This document shows positions 51,957 to 60,573 of a stretch of 64,000 bases of DNA, in pieces. Below the pieces are notes generated by a model. It had not been told where the DNA came from. It ran no database searches and worked only from the letters and a program-made list of their open reading frames with translations. The translations under genes were made by a program, and so were the position numbers. Position 1 is the stretch's first letter. Every line of letters begins with the position of its first letter. Source of the DNA: Sphingobacterium bovistauri (GTDB lineage Bacteria; Bacteroidota; Bacteroidia; Sphingobacteriales; Sphingobacteriaceae); assembly GCF_020295405.1 (NCBI RefSeq), contig NZ_JADEYP010000003.1:149365-213364 (forward strand), read 5' to 3'.

Positions 51957-54335
51957 ATGGATAAGAATAATAAATTAATAAATATTGTAGATGTATTTAG
52001 ATATCTACTGTTACACTGGAAATGGTACTTCCTTGCTTTATTAATTACATGTGGCTATTATTATTATAATTATAGTAAATCGCCATATGTATACTCAAAG
52101 AATCAAACTGTATTAATTAAGACAGCTAGTAATACGCTGTCTACCTCAAGAATAACTAGACCTAATAACTATTTTAACATCGTAAATGTTAATAGTGAAA
52201 TTTTGCAACTTAAGTCCAAGCATTTAATGAGAATTACCTTGAAGAGGCTTAATGCAAATATAAATTATCAAGTTAAGGAAGGATTAAGAGTAAATGAATT
52301 GTATACTAAATCACCATTTGTAATTGATTTTTTGGATACAACCAATGTTTTTAAATCTGTTAATTTAAGAATGATTTCTGCAGGTAAATTCGAGTTATCA
52401 AAATTTCAAGGATTAGCAAACAGCGATGTAATTACTGCTCAACTTGATAAAGCTATTAAAACACCTATTGGTTCACTAATTATAAGGGAGAATAAGGGTT
52501 ATAGCAAGTTTAATAAATACCAAAAAGAGCCAATAAATGTAGTTGTTGAACCTTTGGAGGGAGCTGTTAATAATTTCTTAGGGAAACTAAGTGTCTATCA
52601 AATGCAAGATGTTGCTCTTCTAAGCATGAATTTGCAAGATGCCTCACCGGAAAGAGCTGCAGATATCTTATCAACCTTAATTGAGGTTTATAATGAGGAA
52701 TCTCTAAATGAAAAAAACAAAGTTGCTTCTATAACAGCAGATTTCATTAAAGATAGACTTGAAATTATTGAATCAGATTTGGGATCTGTTGAAGCTCGAT
52801 TAGAAGGAATTAAAAGATCGAACTATGGACTTGATATTTCCGCAGCAGGTCAACAGTATTGGTCCGAATCCAGAGGATACATGTCAACAAGTAAAGATAT
52901 TGAGATCACTAAAAAGCAGGTTGAGGCAGTAAGGGATAGACTAATTTCAGCAGATAGGGATGATTTAATTCCATCAAATACTGGTTTAGTTGATGGAAAT
53001 ATTGAATCTCAAATTTCTTCTTATAATGCTTTACTGTTGAAAAGAAATACTTATTTGGATGCAAATAGTGCGAGCAATCCTGTTGTGGAGGACTTAAATA
53101 ACTCATTAAGTGCTATGCATAAGAGTATTTTGAGAGCACTCGATAATGTTATTACAGGATATAATATTAAAATGTCCAATTTGAAGCGGGAAGAAAGCGC
53201 TTCGATGAACAAAGCTCAAAGTCTTCCTTCTCAAGAAAGAGCTATGTTATCTGTTGAACGTCAGCAAAAAGTAAAAGAAGATTTATATATTTTTCTCTTG
53301 AATAGAAGAGAAGAAAATGCAATAAATCAAGCTATGGTCGACGATAATATACGTATTATTGATCCAGTATTTGGTAGTAACAGCCCAATAGCACCTACTA
53401 AATTTAATAAGATTGCTTTGGGAGTCGCTATTGGATTAACTATACCTACAGTTATTTTTTTACTTCAACTTTTTCTAAATAATAAAGTTTATACAAGAAG
53501 GGAAGTAGAGGAAAGAATTAATGTTCCTGTCATAACTGAAATACCATTGGCTGATAAATCTAAGCGTATTGGTAATGATATTGTAGTTTCTGAACAAGGT
53601 ACTGATGAAGTCGCTGAAGCTTTTAGGATATTTAGGACGAATTTGGGATTTCTGACTGCTGGTGAGAAGGATCATAAAGCTATGATGTTTACTTCTTTTA
53701 ATGTCGGAGCCGGAAAGACTTTTACAGTTATTAATTTAGGCGTTAGTTTAACTTACTTAAAAAAGAAGGTTATCTTGATAGATTTAGATTTGAGAAAGGG
53801 AACATTAACAAATAGAACAAATTCTCCAATGCCTGTTGGATTAACACATTATTTATCGGATTCTAATATTTCTGTAAATGATATAGTTTATAGTAATCGT
53901 TTAGCTGATAATTTAGATATTATTCCAATTGGTGTAGTGGCTCCTAATCCTGTTGAGTTGTTGTTAAGCAATAGGTTGGATATGTTAATATCAATTTTAC
54001 GTGAAACATATGACTATATATTAATTGATAGTGTTCCTCTTGGGATTGTTGCAGATTCGTCCATCATTAAACGGATTACAGACCTTTCAATTTTTGTTGT
54101 AAGATCCGGAAAAATGGATAAAAGACAATTAGATGCTATTCAAAAAGTATATGACGATGGATTACTTAACAATATGTCTATCCTCTTAAATGGTGTGGAT
54201 TTTAAGGATAATAAGTATGGTTACGGCTATGGTTATGGATACGGCTATGGTTATGGATACGGCTATGGTTACGGCTATAAATTAGAAGAAAAATCTTTTT
54301 GGAAAAAATTTAGACAAGCTATTTTTGGAAAGTAA
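51957..54335 (+). CDS. wzc: Wzc-type chain-length regulator and BY-kinase (second copy)
   Basis: 792 residues with the same plan as copy 1. First span WKWYFLALLITCGYYYY, then a periplasmic coiled coil and a second span FNKIALGVAIGLTIPTVIFLL. The kinase domain has Walker A FNVGAGKTFTVINL, Walker A' VILIDLDLRKGT and Walker B YILIDSVPLGI. The tail has 11 tyrosines in a Tyr-Gly repeat, almost twice that of copy 1. Divergence between the two copies is high, so they are not a recent duplication. Followed by its own terminator. Confidence 0.92.
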   Translation: MDKNNKLINIVDVFRYLLLHWKWYFLALLITCGYYYYNYSKSPYVYSKNQTVLIKTASNTLSTSRITRPNNYFNIVNVNSEILQLKSKHLMRITLKRLNANINYQVKEGLRVNELYTKSPFVIDFLDTTNVFKSVNLRMISAGKFELSKFQGLANSDVITAQLDKAIKTPIGSLIIRENKGYSKFNKYQKEPINVVVEPLEGAVNNFLGKLSVYQMQDVALLSMNLQDASPERAADILSTLIEVYNEESLNEKNKVASITADFIKDRLEIIESDLGSVEARLEGIKRSNYGLDISAAGQQYWSESRGYMSTSKDIEITKKQVEAVRDRLISADRDDLIPSNTGLVDGNIESQISSYNALLLKRNTYLDANSASNPVVEDLNNSLSAMHKSILRALDNVITGYNIKMSNLKREESASMNKAQSLPSQERAMLSVERQQKVKEDLYIFLLNRREENAINQAMVDDNIRIIDPVFGSNSPIAPTKFNKIALGVAIGLTIPTVIFLLQLFLNNKVYTRREVEERINVPVITEIPLADKSKRIGNDIVVSEQGTDEVAEAFRIFRTNLGFLTAGEKDHKAMMFTSFNVGAGKTFTVINLGVSLTYLKKKVILIDLDLRKGTLTNRTNSPMPVGLTHYLSDSNISVNDIVYSNRLADNLDIIPIGVVAPNPVELLLSNRLDMLISILRETYDYILIDSVPLGIVADSSIIKRITDLSIFVVRSGKMDKRQLDAIQKVYDDGLLNNMSILLNGVDFKDNKYGYGYGYGYGYGYGYGYGYGYKLEEKSFWKKFRQAIFGK
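54216..54278 (+). repeat. In-frame 18-base repeats coding the Tyr-Gly tail of Wzc 2
   Basis: 21 codons of alternating Tyr and Gly. Three 18-base units begin at 54225, 54243 and 54261; the first two are identical (GGCTATGGTTATGGATAC) and the third differs in its end. Expansion or loss of a unit would change the tail by three tyrosines in frame. Confidence 0.88.
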
Positions 54336-54353
54336 GAGCTCTTTCATAGACAA

Positions 54354-54389
54354 AACTGTAGATGAGAATCTACAGTTAATTATTTTTTT
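54354..54389 (+). terminator. Intrinsic terminator after wzc 2
   Basis: A perfect 10-bp stem (54354-54363 with 54368-54377), loop GAGA, then an AT-rich tract with seven T at 54383-54389. It closes the second export operon. Confidence 0.85.
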
Positions 54390-54423
54390 AAGCACATTGT
54401 TGCTGTTTTGATGTAATTTAGAT

Positions 54424-54431
54424 TAACTTTG
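54424..54431 (+). promoter_or_regulatory. -7 box of the OmpA-family gene
   Basis: TAACTTTG fits TAnnTTTG; TTGTTG at 54397-54402 is a near -33 element. The box lies about 40 bases ahead of the start at 54471 and just after a terminator. Confidence 0.55.
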
Positions 54432-54470
54432 TGAAAAGTTTTATAATCATCTACGATTAAAATTCTGTCT

Positions 54471-55703
54471 ATGAAAAAAGTAATATTAGGAAGTATTCTC
54501 GCAATACTTTTTGTTTTCCATTTTAATTATGGGGTTTCTCAATCAATAAAAACGAAGAAGGATACAGTTGTTAATGTCTCAAATGACAAGTACAAAATTG
54601 TTACCAACAGGTTTTTTGAGAACTGGTTTATTGGTGTTGGTGCTGGTGCTCAATTTGTTTTTGGGGATCATGATAAACAAATGAAATTTCAAGATCGGTT
54701 AACTCCTGCTTTCAATGCTTATTTTGGAAAATGGTTTACTCCTGGTGTGGCAATACGAGGAGGATATACAGGTTATAAGTTAAAAGGCTTAACCCATAAT
54801 CGTTGGTCATCAGCAAAGACACATTCTACAGGTGAAATATATGAAGACGTAGCATCAGCTGATTTGGGGCTTTTGGAAATTCAAAGATTTGATTACAATC
54901 ATTTGCATGCAGATGTCTTATTCAACATATCGAATCTGATAGGAGGTTATAATCAATCTCGTTTCTATAATGTTTCTCCATATTTTGGTTTTGGTTGGGC
55001 GTGGGTTAGTGCTAGTCCTGAGTCTAGTGAGCCTTCAATCAATATAGGTATTAATAACTCTTTTCGAATAAATAATTCGTTTAATATTATCGCAGACTTT
55101 AGAGGTGCGTTAATGAAAGATGATTTTGAAGGTGAATTGGGGGGAAGAAAGGAAGATGGTATCATCTCAGGGACTGTAGGGATTGCTTATAATATTGGTA
55201 AGCGTAATTGGGATAGAGAGTCTATAGTAGAGATTACCACTTATGAAGAAGCCGAATTAAATGCTTTAAGAGATAGAGTTAATAAGTTAGCAAATGATAA
55301 TGATGCATTGAAAAGGCAATTGGCTGAGTCTAATAGCAAATCAATCACAGATGTTAAGATTGACAAAAATGTGTTAGTTGCTCCTATCTTGATTACTTTC
55401 CCAATTAATAAAAGCACTGTTAGTAATGAAGCGAGAGTTAATTTGGGATATTTTGCTAAAGTTATTAAAGAAGGTGCTACAAATGTTATTTATAATATCT
55501 CTGGGTATGCGGACAAAGGAACAGGTACACCTGCATCGAATAATAGGTTGAGTAGAGAACGTGCTGAAGCGATATTCAATGTTTTAGTAAGAGATTTTGG
55601 AGTTCCATCATCGCGACTAACGATCTCAAATTATGGAGGGGTCGAGAATATGTATTATGACGATCCGCGTTTAAGTAGGGCTGTAATCGTATTAGGTAAT
55701 TAA
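54471..55703 (+). CDS. OmpA-family outer-membrane beta-barrel protein
   Basis: 410 residues: signal peptide (KKVILGSILAILFVFHFNYGVSQS), a beta-barrel of about 250 residues with alternating aromatic strands, a short coiled coil (EAELNALRDRVNKLANDNDALKRQL), and a C-terminal OmpA-like peptidoglycan-binding domain (PINKSTVSNEARVNL, ISGYADKGTGTPASNNRLSRERA). It would sit in the outer membrane and grip the cell wall. Its place between wzc and the phosphatase gene hints at a role at the capsule surface, but it has its own promoter and terminator. Confidence 0.87.
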   Translation: MKKVILGSILAILFVFHFNYGVSQSIKTKKDTVVNVSNDKYKIVTNRFFENWFIGVGAGAQFVFGDHDKQMKFQDRLTPAFNAYFGKWFTPGVAIRGGYTGYKLKGLTHNRWSSAKTHSTGEIYEDVASADLGLLEIQRFDYNHLHADVLFNISNLIGGYNQSRFYNVSPYFGFGWAWVSASPESSEPSINIGINNSFRINNSFNIIADFRGALMKDDFEGELGGRKEDGIISGTVGIAYNIGKRNWDRESIVEITTYEEAELNALRDRVNKLANDNDALKRQLAESNSKSITDVKIDKNVLVAPILITFPINKSTVSNEARVNLGYFAKVIKEGATNVIYNISGYADKGTGTPASNNRLSRERAEAIFNVLVRDFGVPSSRLTISNYGGVENMYYDDPRLSRAVIVLGN

Positions 55704-55705
55704 TA

Positions 55706-55755
55706 CCATAAACAAACAAAGAGGAACTAATTAGTACCTCTTTGTTTGTTTATGG
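55706..55755. terminator. Bidirectional terminator between convergent genes
   Basis: A perfect 19-bp inverted repeat (55706-55724 with 55737-55755) around a 12-base loop. The right arm lies inside the last codons of the minus-strand gene ending at 55731. A-rich and T-rich arms let it work for both strands. Confidence 0.8.
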
Positions 55756-56612
55756 CTAATATATTTTAATAATACTTCAACTGAAATATCCTTAAGTACA
55801 ACCTTTTTGTCTTTGTCTAGAAGATAAATTGTAGGGGATGCTTTCAAATCATAAAGTTGATTTTGAAGTATCTCCTTATTTTTATCAATTCCGTTTATCC
55901 ATTGTTTGGGAATCTGATCTTTATAATCCATCCAAATGTTATAATCACCATCTGGATAAATGGCCAAAATATTTATATTTTGAGTGAGCTGTGAACTAGA
56001 TCTTAATGCATTTATACTTGTAGCACAAGAGTTACAGCCAGGTGTATAAAAGAACAATATAATATCTTTATCATTTAGGGCATATAGATTTGTTAAATCA
56101 TTTTCTACATAAAAATTGAAGTTTTCAGCTTTGCTACCTATATTATTACGTAATGCAATTTTGTATCTAATGTTATATTTCACTTTGTCATTAGCACTAA
56201 TACTGCTAGACTCTATTATACTATGTAATACAATTTTATAGTAATCTTCATTATAAAAAGGCGAATTTACATCGTAAAGATATTTATCAAATAACTGTAG
56301 AAAATGGTTAAGGACATCTTTATTGCTGGAGGATTTCGCAAGAATATATTCTATACTTTCCGTAATTTCATTTGTACTGTGTTTCGGAAATAAATTTATA
56401 TAATCTACAAATTTTTGTTCTCCGTAATCAGGATTTTTGATAGCAGAAAGATTTGTAAAATCAAACGAAGTCCAAGATTTAATCAGATAATTTTGATGCT
56501 CTTGTGAGTTGGTATTCTGTATTTTGTTGTGTGTATTACTATTATTAATGTTGTTATTACAGCTCATAATCATTAGAGTTGCTGACAACAATATTATTGG
56601 AGATATTTTCAT
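55731..56612 (-). CDS. Thioredoxin-like (TlpA/DUF5106-type) lipoprotein
   Basis: 293 residues with a lipoprotein signal (ATLMIMSC lipobox at about residue 18). An alpha-helical region precedes a thioredoxin fold at about 165-285 (LYALNDKDIILFFYTPGCNSC, the C-x2-C site; then KASPTIYLLDKDKKVVLK with the cis-Pro). It probably acts as a periplasmic thiol-disulfide protein. It is two bases downstream of the HAD gene on the same strand, so the two share a transcript. No link with polysaccharide synthesis can be shown. Confidence 0.75.
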   Translation of the reverse strand: MKISPIILLSATLMIMSCNNNINNSNTHNKIQNTNSQEHQNYLIKSWTSFDFTNLSAIKNPDYGEQKFVDYINLFPKHSTNEITESIEYILAKSSSNKDVLNHFLQLFDKYLYDVNSPFYNEDYYKIVLHSIIESSSISANDKVKYNIRYKIALRNNIGSKAENFNFYVENDLTNLYALNDKDIILFFYTPGCNSCATSINALRSSSQLTQNINILAIYPDGDYNIWMDYKDQIPKQWINGIDKNKEILQNQLYDLKASPTIYLLDKDKKVVLKDISVEVLLKYISHKQTKRY

Positions 56613-56614
56613 TA

Positions 56615-57028
56615 TTATTTAAAGAAAAACCAGTTCTTTTTTGAGCGTTCTTTTCTAGAAGACATTTCTAAATCAAACTGAACATTTAGTGCTTTTTTTT
56701 GTTGTATAACTTGGTAAATAAAGTGCCAATCGGGTAGTCCACCAAAATTTCTGTCATCAATAAACATGTCTGCTTTTAATTTTCTCGGTGCAGAGCTTCT
56801 GTCTTCTTCTGGGAAATTAGTGTTATGTGCAAAGAAATGTAATCCATTTTTAGCACAATATTGTATTGCCTCGTCTAATAGTCTACCCTCTCTTACCGTC
56901 CATAGGATGAGCGTGTGATTTTCATTTTGAAGTTGCTTTAGTGTGTCGAATGCAAAAGGAATAGGTTTCCCTAATTGCGGATATTTATGCTCCACTATTG
57001 TTCCGTCAAAATCTACTGCAATAATCAT
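56615..57028 (-). CDS. HAD-like hydrolase (BT0820 type)
   Basis: A 137-residue small HAD protein: IIAVDFDGTIVEHKYPQLG holds the nucleophile DxD, ILWTVREGRLLDEAI the second motif and ADMFIDDRNFGG the metal-binding aspartates. Homologues are common in Bacteroidota as stand-alone phosphatases of unknown substrate. ATG 57028 is chosen over the more distal ATG 57067, because that one lies upstream of the predicted -7 box at 57050-57057 and adds a tail not matching the family. Confidence 0.8.
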   Translation of the reverse strand: MIIAVDFDGTIVEHKYPQLGKPIPFAFDTLKQLQNENHTLILWTVREGRLLDEAIQYCAKNGLHFFAHNTNFPEEDRSSAPRKLKADMFIDDRNFGGLPDWHFIYQVIQQKKALNVQFDLEMSSRKERSKKNWFFFK

Positions 57029-57049
57029 ATTTTCGTTTATACTTATTAT

Positions 57050-57057
57050 CAAATATA
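57050..57057 (-). promoter_or_regulatory. -7 box for the minus-strand HAD/thioredoxin pair
   Basis: The minus strand reads TATATTTG here, a full TAnnTTTG match, placing the transcript start near 57043 and fitting the ATG at 57028. Confidence 0.5.
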
Positions 57058-57240
57058 AAAAAAACATATTACTTCCCTAATGTTTAAATTGAGGCTCTGT
57101 ATTGTAGAATTGATTTTAAATTAATTATTAACAATTTTTGGTTAAATGTTGCTTTTTTGAGCTGTATGGCATGGAAATTGTTTTGTCTCACTATAATTAG
57201 TGAGGTTTTAAATATTTATAAATAAAGTTAGGGTAAATGT

Positions 57241-57248
57241 TATATTTG
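57241..57248 (+). promoter_or_regulatory. -7 box of the PHP phosphatase gene
   Basis: TATATTTG fits TAnnTTTG, 16 bases ahead of the start codon. The -33 region is only AT-rich. The remainder of the divergent 236-base gap holds no other recognisable signal. Confidence 0.5.
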
Positions 57249-57264
57249 CCATTGTATTTAAAAT

Positions 57265-58065
57265 ATGGGTTTTATTTCAAATTTCTTTGGTAAGAAAAGT
57301 AATCCAGAAGATAAAGTAAGGTCTTTAGGGAAACTGTCGTTTTTGGAGGTTGATATGCATAATCATATACTTCCAGGAATTGATGACGGTAGTCAATCTG
57401 TAGGTGATTCGATAGATTTGATTAAAGGGTTGAGTGGTTTAGGGTTTCAAAAATTTATTTGTACCCCACACATAATGGATGGAGTACATCCTAATAATAA
57501 ATCATCTATTAATAGAGCGTTTACTGAGTTAACCAAAGCTTTGACAGAGAGTGAAAGTAAAGTTAAAATTTTCTCCGCTGCTGAACATATGATAGATGAA
57601 GGGATGGTTTCTTTAATTGCTAAAGACAATCTTTGCGTAATGCCTGGAGGCTATGTGTTGATCGAAATGTCTTATCTGGCGGAATCAAAGGCTTTATTTC
57701 AAACAATTCTTGACATTCAAAATTTAGGATATAAGCCAATTTTGGCTCACCCTGAACGTTATAATTATTATCATTATAACTTTAATATGTATAGACAAAT
57801 TAAGGATGCTGGTTGTTTATTACAATTGAATCTTCTTTCCGTAAGCAGGTATTATGGTACTGAAGTTAAAGTTGCTGCTTTGACTATGTTAAAATCAGGA
57901 ATGTATGATTTTGTAGGTACTGATTGTCATCATCAAAAACATTTGGCGGCATTACAGGATGTAGTAGCTAAATATCCGATGCGTGATTTATTACGAACAT
58001 GTAATATATTAAATCCGACGCTACTAAATCATTTAAATGAGGATGCGTCGATAGCGACAGGCTAA
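57265..58065 (+). CDS. CpsB/CapC-type PHP-domain protein tyrosine phosphatase
   Basis: 266 residues. VDMHNHILPGIDDGSQSV is the first metal-binding motif of the PHP fold, FICTPHIMDGVHPN the second, with ILAHPERYNYYHY and VGTDCHHQKH further metal ligands. CpsB/YwqE enzymes remove phosphate from the tyrosine tails of BY-kinases, so it is expected to act on one or both Wzc proteins here. It has its own promoter and terminator and is separated from wzc 2 by three genes. Confidence 0.9.
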   Translation: MGFISNFFGKKSNPEDKVRSLGKLSFLEVDMHNHILPGIDDGSQSVGDSIDLIKGLSGLGFQKFICTPHIMDGVHPNNKSSINRAFTELTKALTESESKVKIFSAAEHMIDEGMVSLIAKDNLCVMPGGYVLIEMSYLAESKALFQTILDIQNLGYKPILAHPERYNYYHYNFNMYRQIKDAGCLLQLNLLSVSRYYGTEVKVAALTMLKSGMYDFVGTDCHHQKHLAALQDVVAKYPMRDLLRTCNILNPTLLNHLNEDASIATG

Positions 58066-58089
58066 TTTTAAAATATAGAAATATTATTG

Positions 58090-58124
58090 AAGGTGGAAAT
58101 TTTAATTTCCACCTTTATTTTTTT
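58090..58124 (+). terminator. Intrinsic terminator after the phosphatase gene
   Basis: An 11-bp stem (58090-58100 with 58105-58115), loop TTTA, followed by a T-rich tract to 58124. Confidence 0.85.
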
Positions 58125-58162
58125 AGCTTGTTTGGATGCTACAAAATCCTAGATTAATTTTC

Positions 58163-58170
58163 TAAATTTG
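58163..58170 (+). promoter_or_regulatory. -7 box of dnaG
   Basis: TAAATTTG fits TAnnTTTG. TTTG at 58131-58134 is present upstream, but the spacing of 28 is longer than usual. Confidence 0.45.
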
Positions 58171-58201
58171 AAATACTTCATTTATAAAAAGGGATAAGAA
58201 A

Positions 58202-60199
58202 TTGATTGCTCAGGAAACAATAGATAAAGTATTAGATGCAGCTCGGATAGAAGAGGTTGTGGGAGATTTTGTGGATCTAAAAAAGCGTGGCAGCTCGTTA
58301 ATTGGGAATTGTCCTTTCCATAATGAAAAAACTCCATCTTTCAATGTTTCTGTGTCAAAAGGGATATATAAGTGCTTCGGTTGCGGGGCCGGAGGAGATT
58401 CTCTTAAGTTTGTCATGGAGTTGGAGAAATTCTCTTATCCAGAAGGAATTAGGTATCTAGCAAATAAGTATGGTATCGAGATTGAAGAGATTGAAAGGAG
58501 TCCTGCTCAATTAGCTGCACAGGATAAAAGAGAAAGCCTTTATGTATTGAGTCAGTGGGCCGGGAAATTTTTCCGTGAGAATTTGTGGGAAACGAATTTG
58601 GGCCAATCTATTGGACTGTCTTATTTTAAAGAGCGTGGCTATCGTGAGGATATCATTAAGAAGTTTGAATTAGGTTACTCTCCTGACCAGTGGACAGCTC
58701 TAGTAGATGAAGCTAAAAAGGCTGGTTTCCATGAAGGTTATTTGGCTGATATAGGGTTAGCGATTGAACGTGATGATAAATCTTTATATGATCGTTTTAG
58801 GGGACGTGTTATCTTTCCAATTCATAATCTAACAGGAAGAGTGATTGGTTTTGGTGGCCGTACTTTAAAAACGGAAAAATCAGTTCCAAAATATGTCAAT
58901 TCTCCAGAGTCGGAAATTTATCATAAATCGGATGTTTTATATGGCTTAAACTTCGCTAAGAAAGCGATAATGGATGCTGATCTTTGCTATTTAGTGGAGG
59001 GTTATGCTGATGTAATTGCTATGCATCAAGCTGGTGTTGAAAATGTAGTTTCTTCCTCAGGAACTTCTTTGACAACTGGACAAATCAAATTAATTTCACG
59101 CTTTACTAGAAATGTAGTTATTCTGTATGATGGTGACGCAGCAGGTATAAAGGCTTCATTGCGTGGAACGGATATGTTGTTGGAGGAAGGGTTGAATGTT
59201 AAAGTTTTGCTTTTTCCTGATGGCAATGACCCAGACTCTTACGCTAAGCAAGTTGGGTCTACAGCATTCAAAGAATATATTGAAAAATATCAAGAGGATT
59301 TTATTTTCTACAAAACAAATATCCTTTTAAAGGACGCAAAGGATGATCCAATAAAACGAGCAGAAGTAATTCGTGAGGTTGTTACGAGTATTGCACTGAT
59401 TCCTGATGAGATTAAAGTTTCAGTATTTATAAGGCAATGTAGCTCTTTGTTAGATATTGAGGAGCGAATATTGCTTACTGAGCTTAATAAAATTAGATTA
59501 AATAGGGCGAAAGCTCTAGATAAAAAAGCTTCACAAAACAAATCTTCGTCTCCATATAGCGGGGGGGCAGATTTCCCTGGAGAAATGCCACCTGCAGACT
59601 TCTTTTTAACAGATGAGGAAAAGCAGGGGGCAGGCATCGAGGTAGCTCCAATACCTCAGCAATTAACGTCAGAATTATTACAAGAGAGAGAAATAGTACG
59701 TATTCTATTGAATTATGGCAGAGAGTTAGTTACATGGGAAGGTGATGGTGATGTTCCTGTTGCTCCATATTTGTTGGGTAGTCTGGATGATGTTGATTTT
59801 GAGGATGCTGTGTGTGCTAAAATTATTAATGAATTTGTAAGGCAAGCAGAAAATTTTGAGGTGCCCGATTCAAAGTTTTTCATCTCATCAACTGATAATG
59901 ATGTTTCACAATTAGCAATTGATTGTATAGCGGATCGATACGAAATAAGTCCTAATTGGAATGATGATAAACGCAAGATATATGTGACTAGAGAGATAGA
60001 ACATCTTAAAGAGTTAGTTATACAGGCGATTTATCGTATTAAAAAACGCAAGTTTTCGAGGGAAATGCATAAAGTTAGAGAGGAGATGAAAAAAAACCTT
60101 TCTCCTGAGGATTTAGAAATCGAGTTAAGTAAATATCAAAAACTTAAAGAGGCCGAAAAGATGCTTGGGCAATTATTGGGTAATATTGTTATAAAATAG
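58202..60199 (+). CDS. dnaG: DNA primase
   Basis: 665 residues. The CHC2 zinc finger uses Cys37, His40, Cys58 and Cys61 (NCPFHNEKTPSF, YKCFGCGAGGD). The catalytic core has FGGRTLK and the Toprim block CYLVEGYADVIAMHQAG with VILYDGDAAG. A variable C-terminal region for helicase binding follows. It lays RNA primers at the replication fork. The start is TTG 58202, preceded by AGGGATAAG; no in-frame ATG fits the conserved N-terminus. First of the housekeeping block. Confidence 0.95.
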   Translation: MIAQETIDKVLDAARIEEVVGDFVDLKKRGSSLIGNCPFHNEKTPSFNVSVSKGIYKCFGCGAGGDSLKFVMELEKFSYPEGIRYLANKYGIEIEEIERSPAQLAAQDKRESLYVLSQWAGKFFRENLWETNLGQSIGLSYFKERGYREDIIKKFELGYSPDQWTALVDEAKKAGFHEGYLADIGLAIERDDKSLYDRFRGRVIFPIHNLTGRVIGFGGRTLKTEKSVPKYVNSPESEIYHKSDVLYGLNFAKKAIMDADLCYLVEGYADVIAMHQAGVENVVSSSGTSLTTGQIKLISRFTRNVVILYDGDAAGIKASLRGTDMLLEEGLNVKVLLFPDGNDPDSYAKQVGSTAFKEYIEKYQEDFIFYKTNILLKDAKDDPIKRAEVIREVVTSIALIPDEIKVSVFIRQCSSLLDIEERILLTELNKIRLNRAKALDKKASQNKSSSPYSGGADFPGEMPPADFFLTDEEKQGAGIEVAPIPQQLTSELLQEREIVRILLNYGRELVTWEGDGDVPVAPYLLGSLDDVDFEDAVCAKIINEFVRQAENFEVPDSKFFISSTDNDVSQLAIDCIADRYEISPNWNDDKRKIYVTREIEHLKELVIQAIYRIKKRKFSREMHKVREEMKKNLSPEDLEIELSKYQKLKEAEKMLGQLLGNIVIK

Positions 60200-60208
60200 A
60201 TATTCAAT

Positions 60209-60562
60209 ATGGTTGATCATTTGGACGCTGGTAAGTTTGGTGAGAATTTAGCCATTGAATATATAAATGGATTGGGTTATCAGATTATTGCTGTTAATTG
60301 GCGCTACAAACATTGGGAGGTGGATGTTATTGCCTCTGATGAGAAAACTTTGGTATTTGTAGAGGTGAAAAGTCGAAAATCGAATTTATATGGCACTCCT
60401 AGTGAATTCGTGGATCACAAAAAACAACATAATCTTATACAAGCTGCTGATGCTTATATTGAATTAAATAATTACGAGGGTGAGATAAGATTTGATATAG
60501 TCTCTGTATATTTAGGAGTAAATAAAATAGAATTGATAAAAGATGCTTTTTGGAGCAACTAA
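60209..60562 (+). CDS. yraN: YraN family (UPF0102) endonuclease-like protein
   Basis: 117 residues: KFGENLAIEYINGLGYQIIAVNWRYKHWEVDVIASDEKTLVFVEVKSR has the conserved E-x(n)-D-E-x-K core of the restriction-endonuclease-like fold, here VDVIA then FVEVKSR. The molecular role is unknown. It is nine bases after dnaG and probably in the same transcript. Confidence 0.9.
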   Translation: MVDHLDAGKFGENLAIEYINGLGYQIIAVNWRYKHWEVDVIASDEKTLVFVEVKSRKSNLYGTPSEFVDHKKQHNLIQAADAYIELNNYEGEIRFDIVSVYLGVNKIELIKDAFWSN

Positions 60563-60573
60563 ATAAAATTATT

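Noticed and set aside
54216..54278. CRISPR-like or non-coding tandem repeat
   Set aside because: The repeats are codons for the Tyr-Gly tail of the kinase, without spacers.
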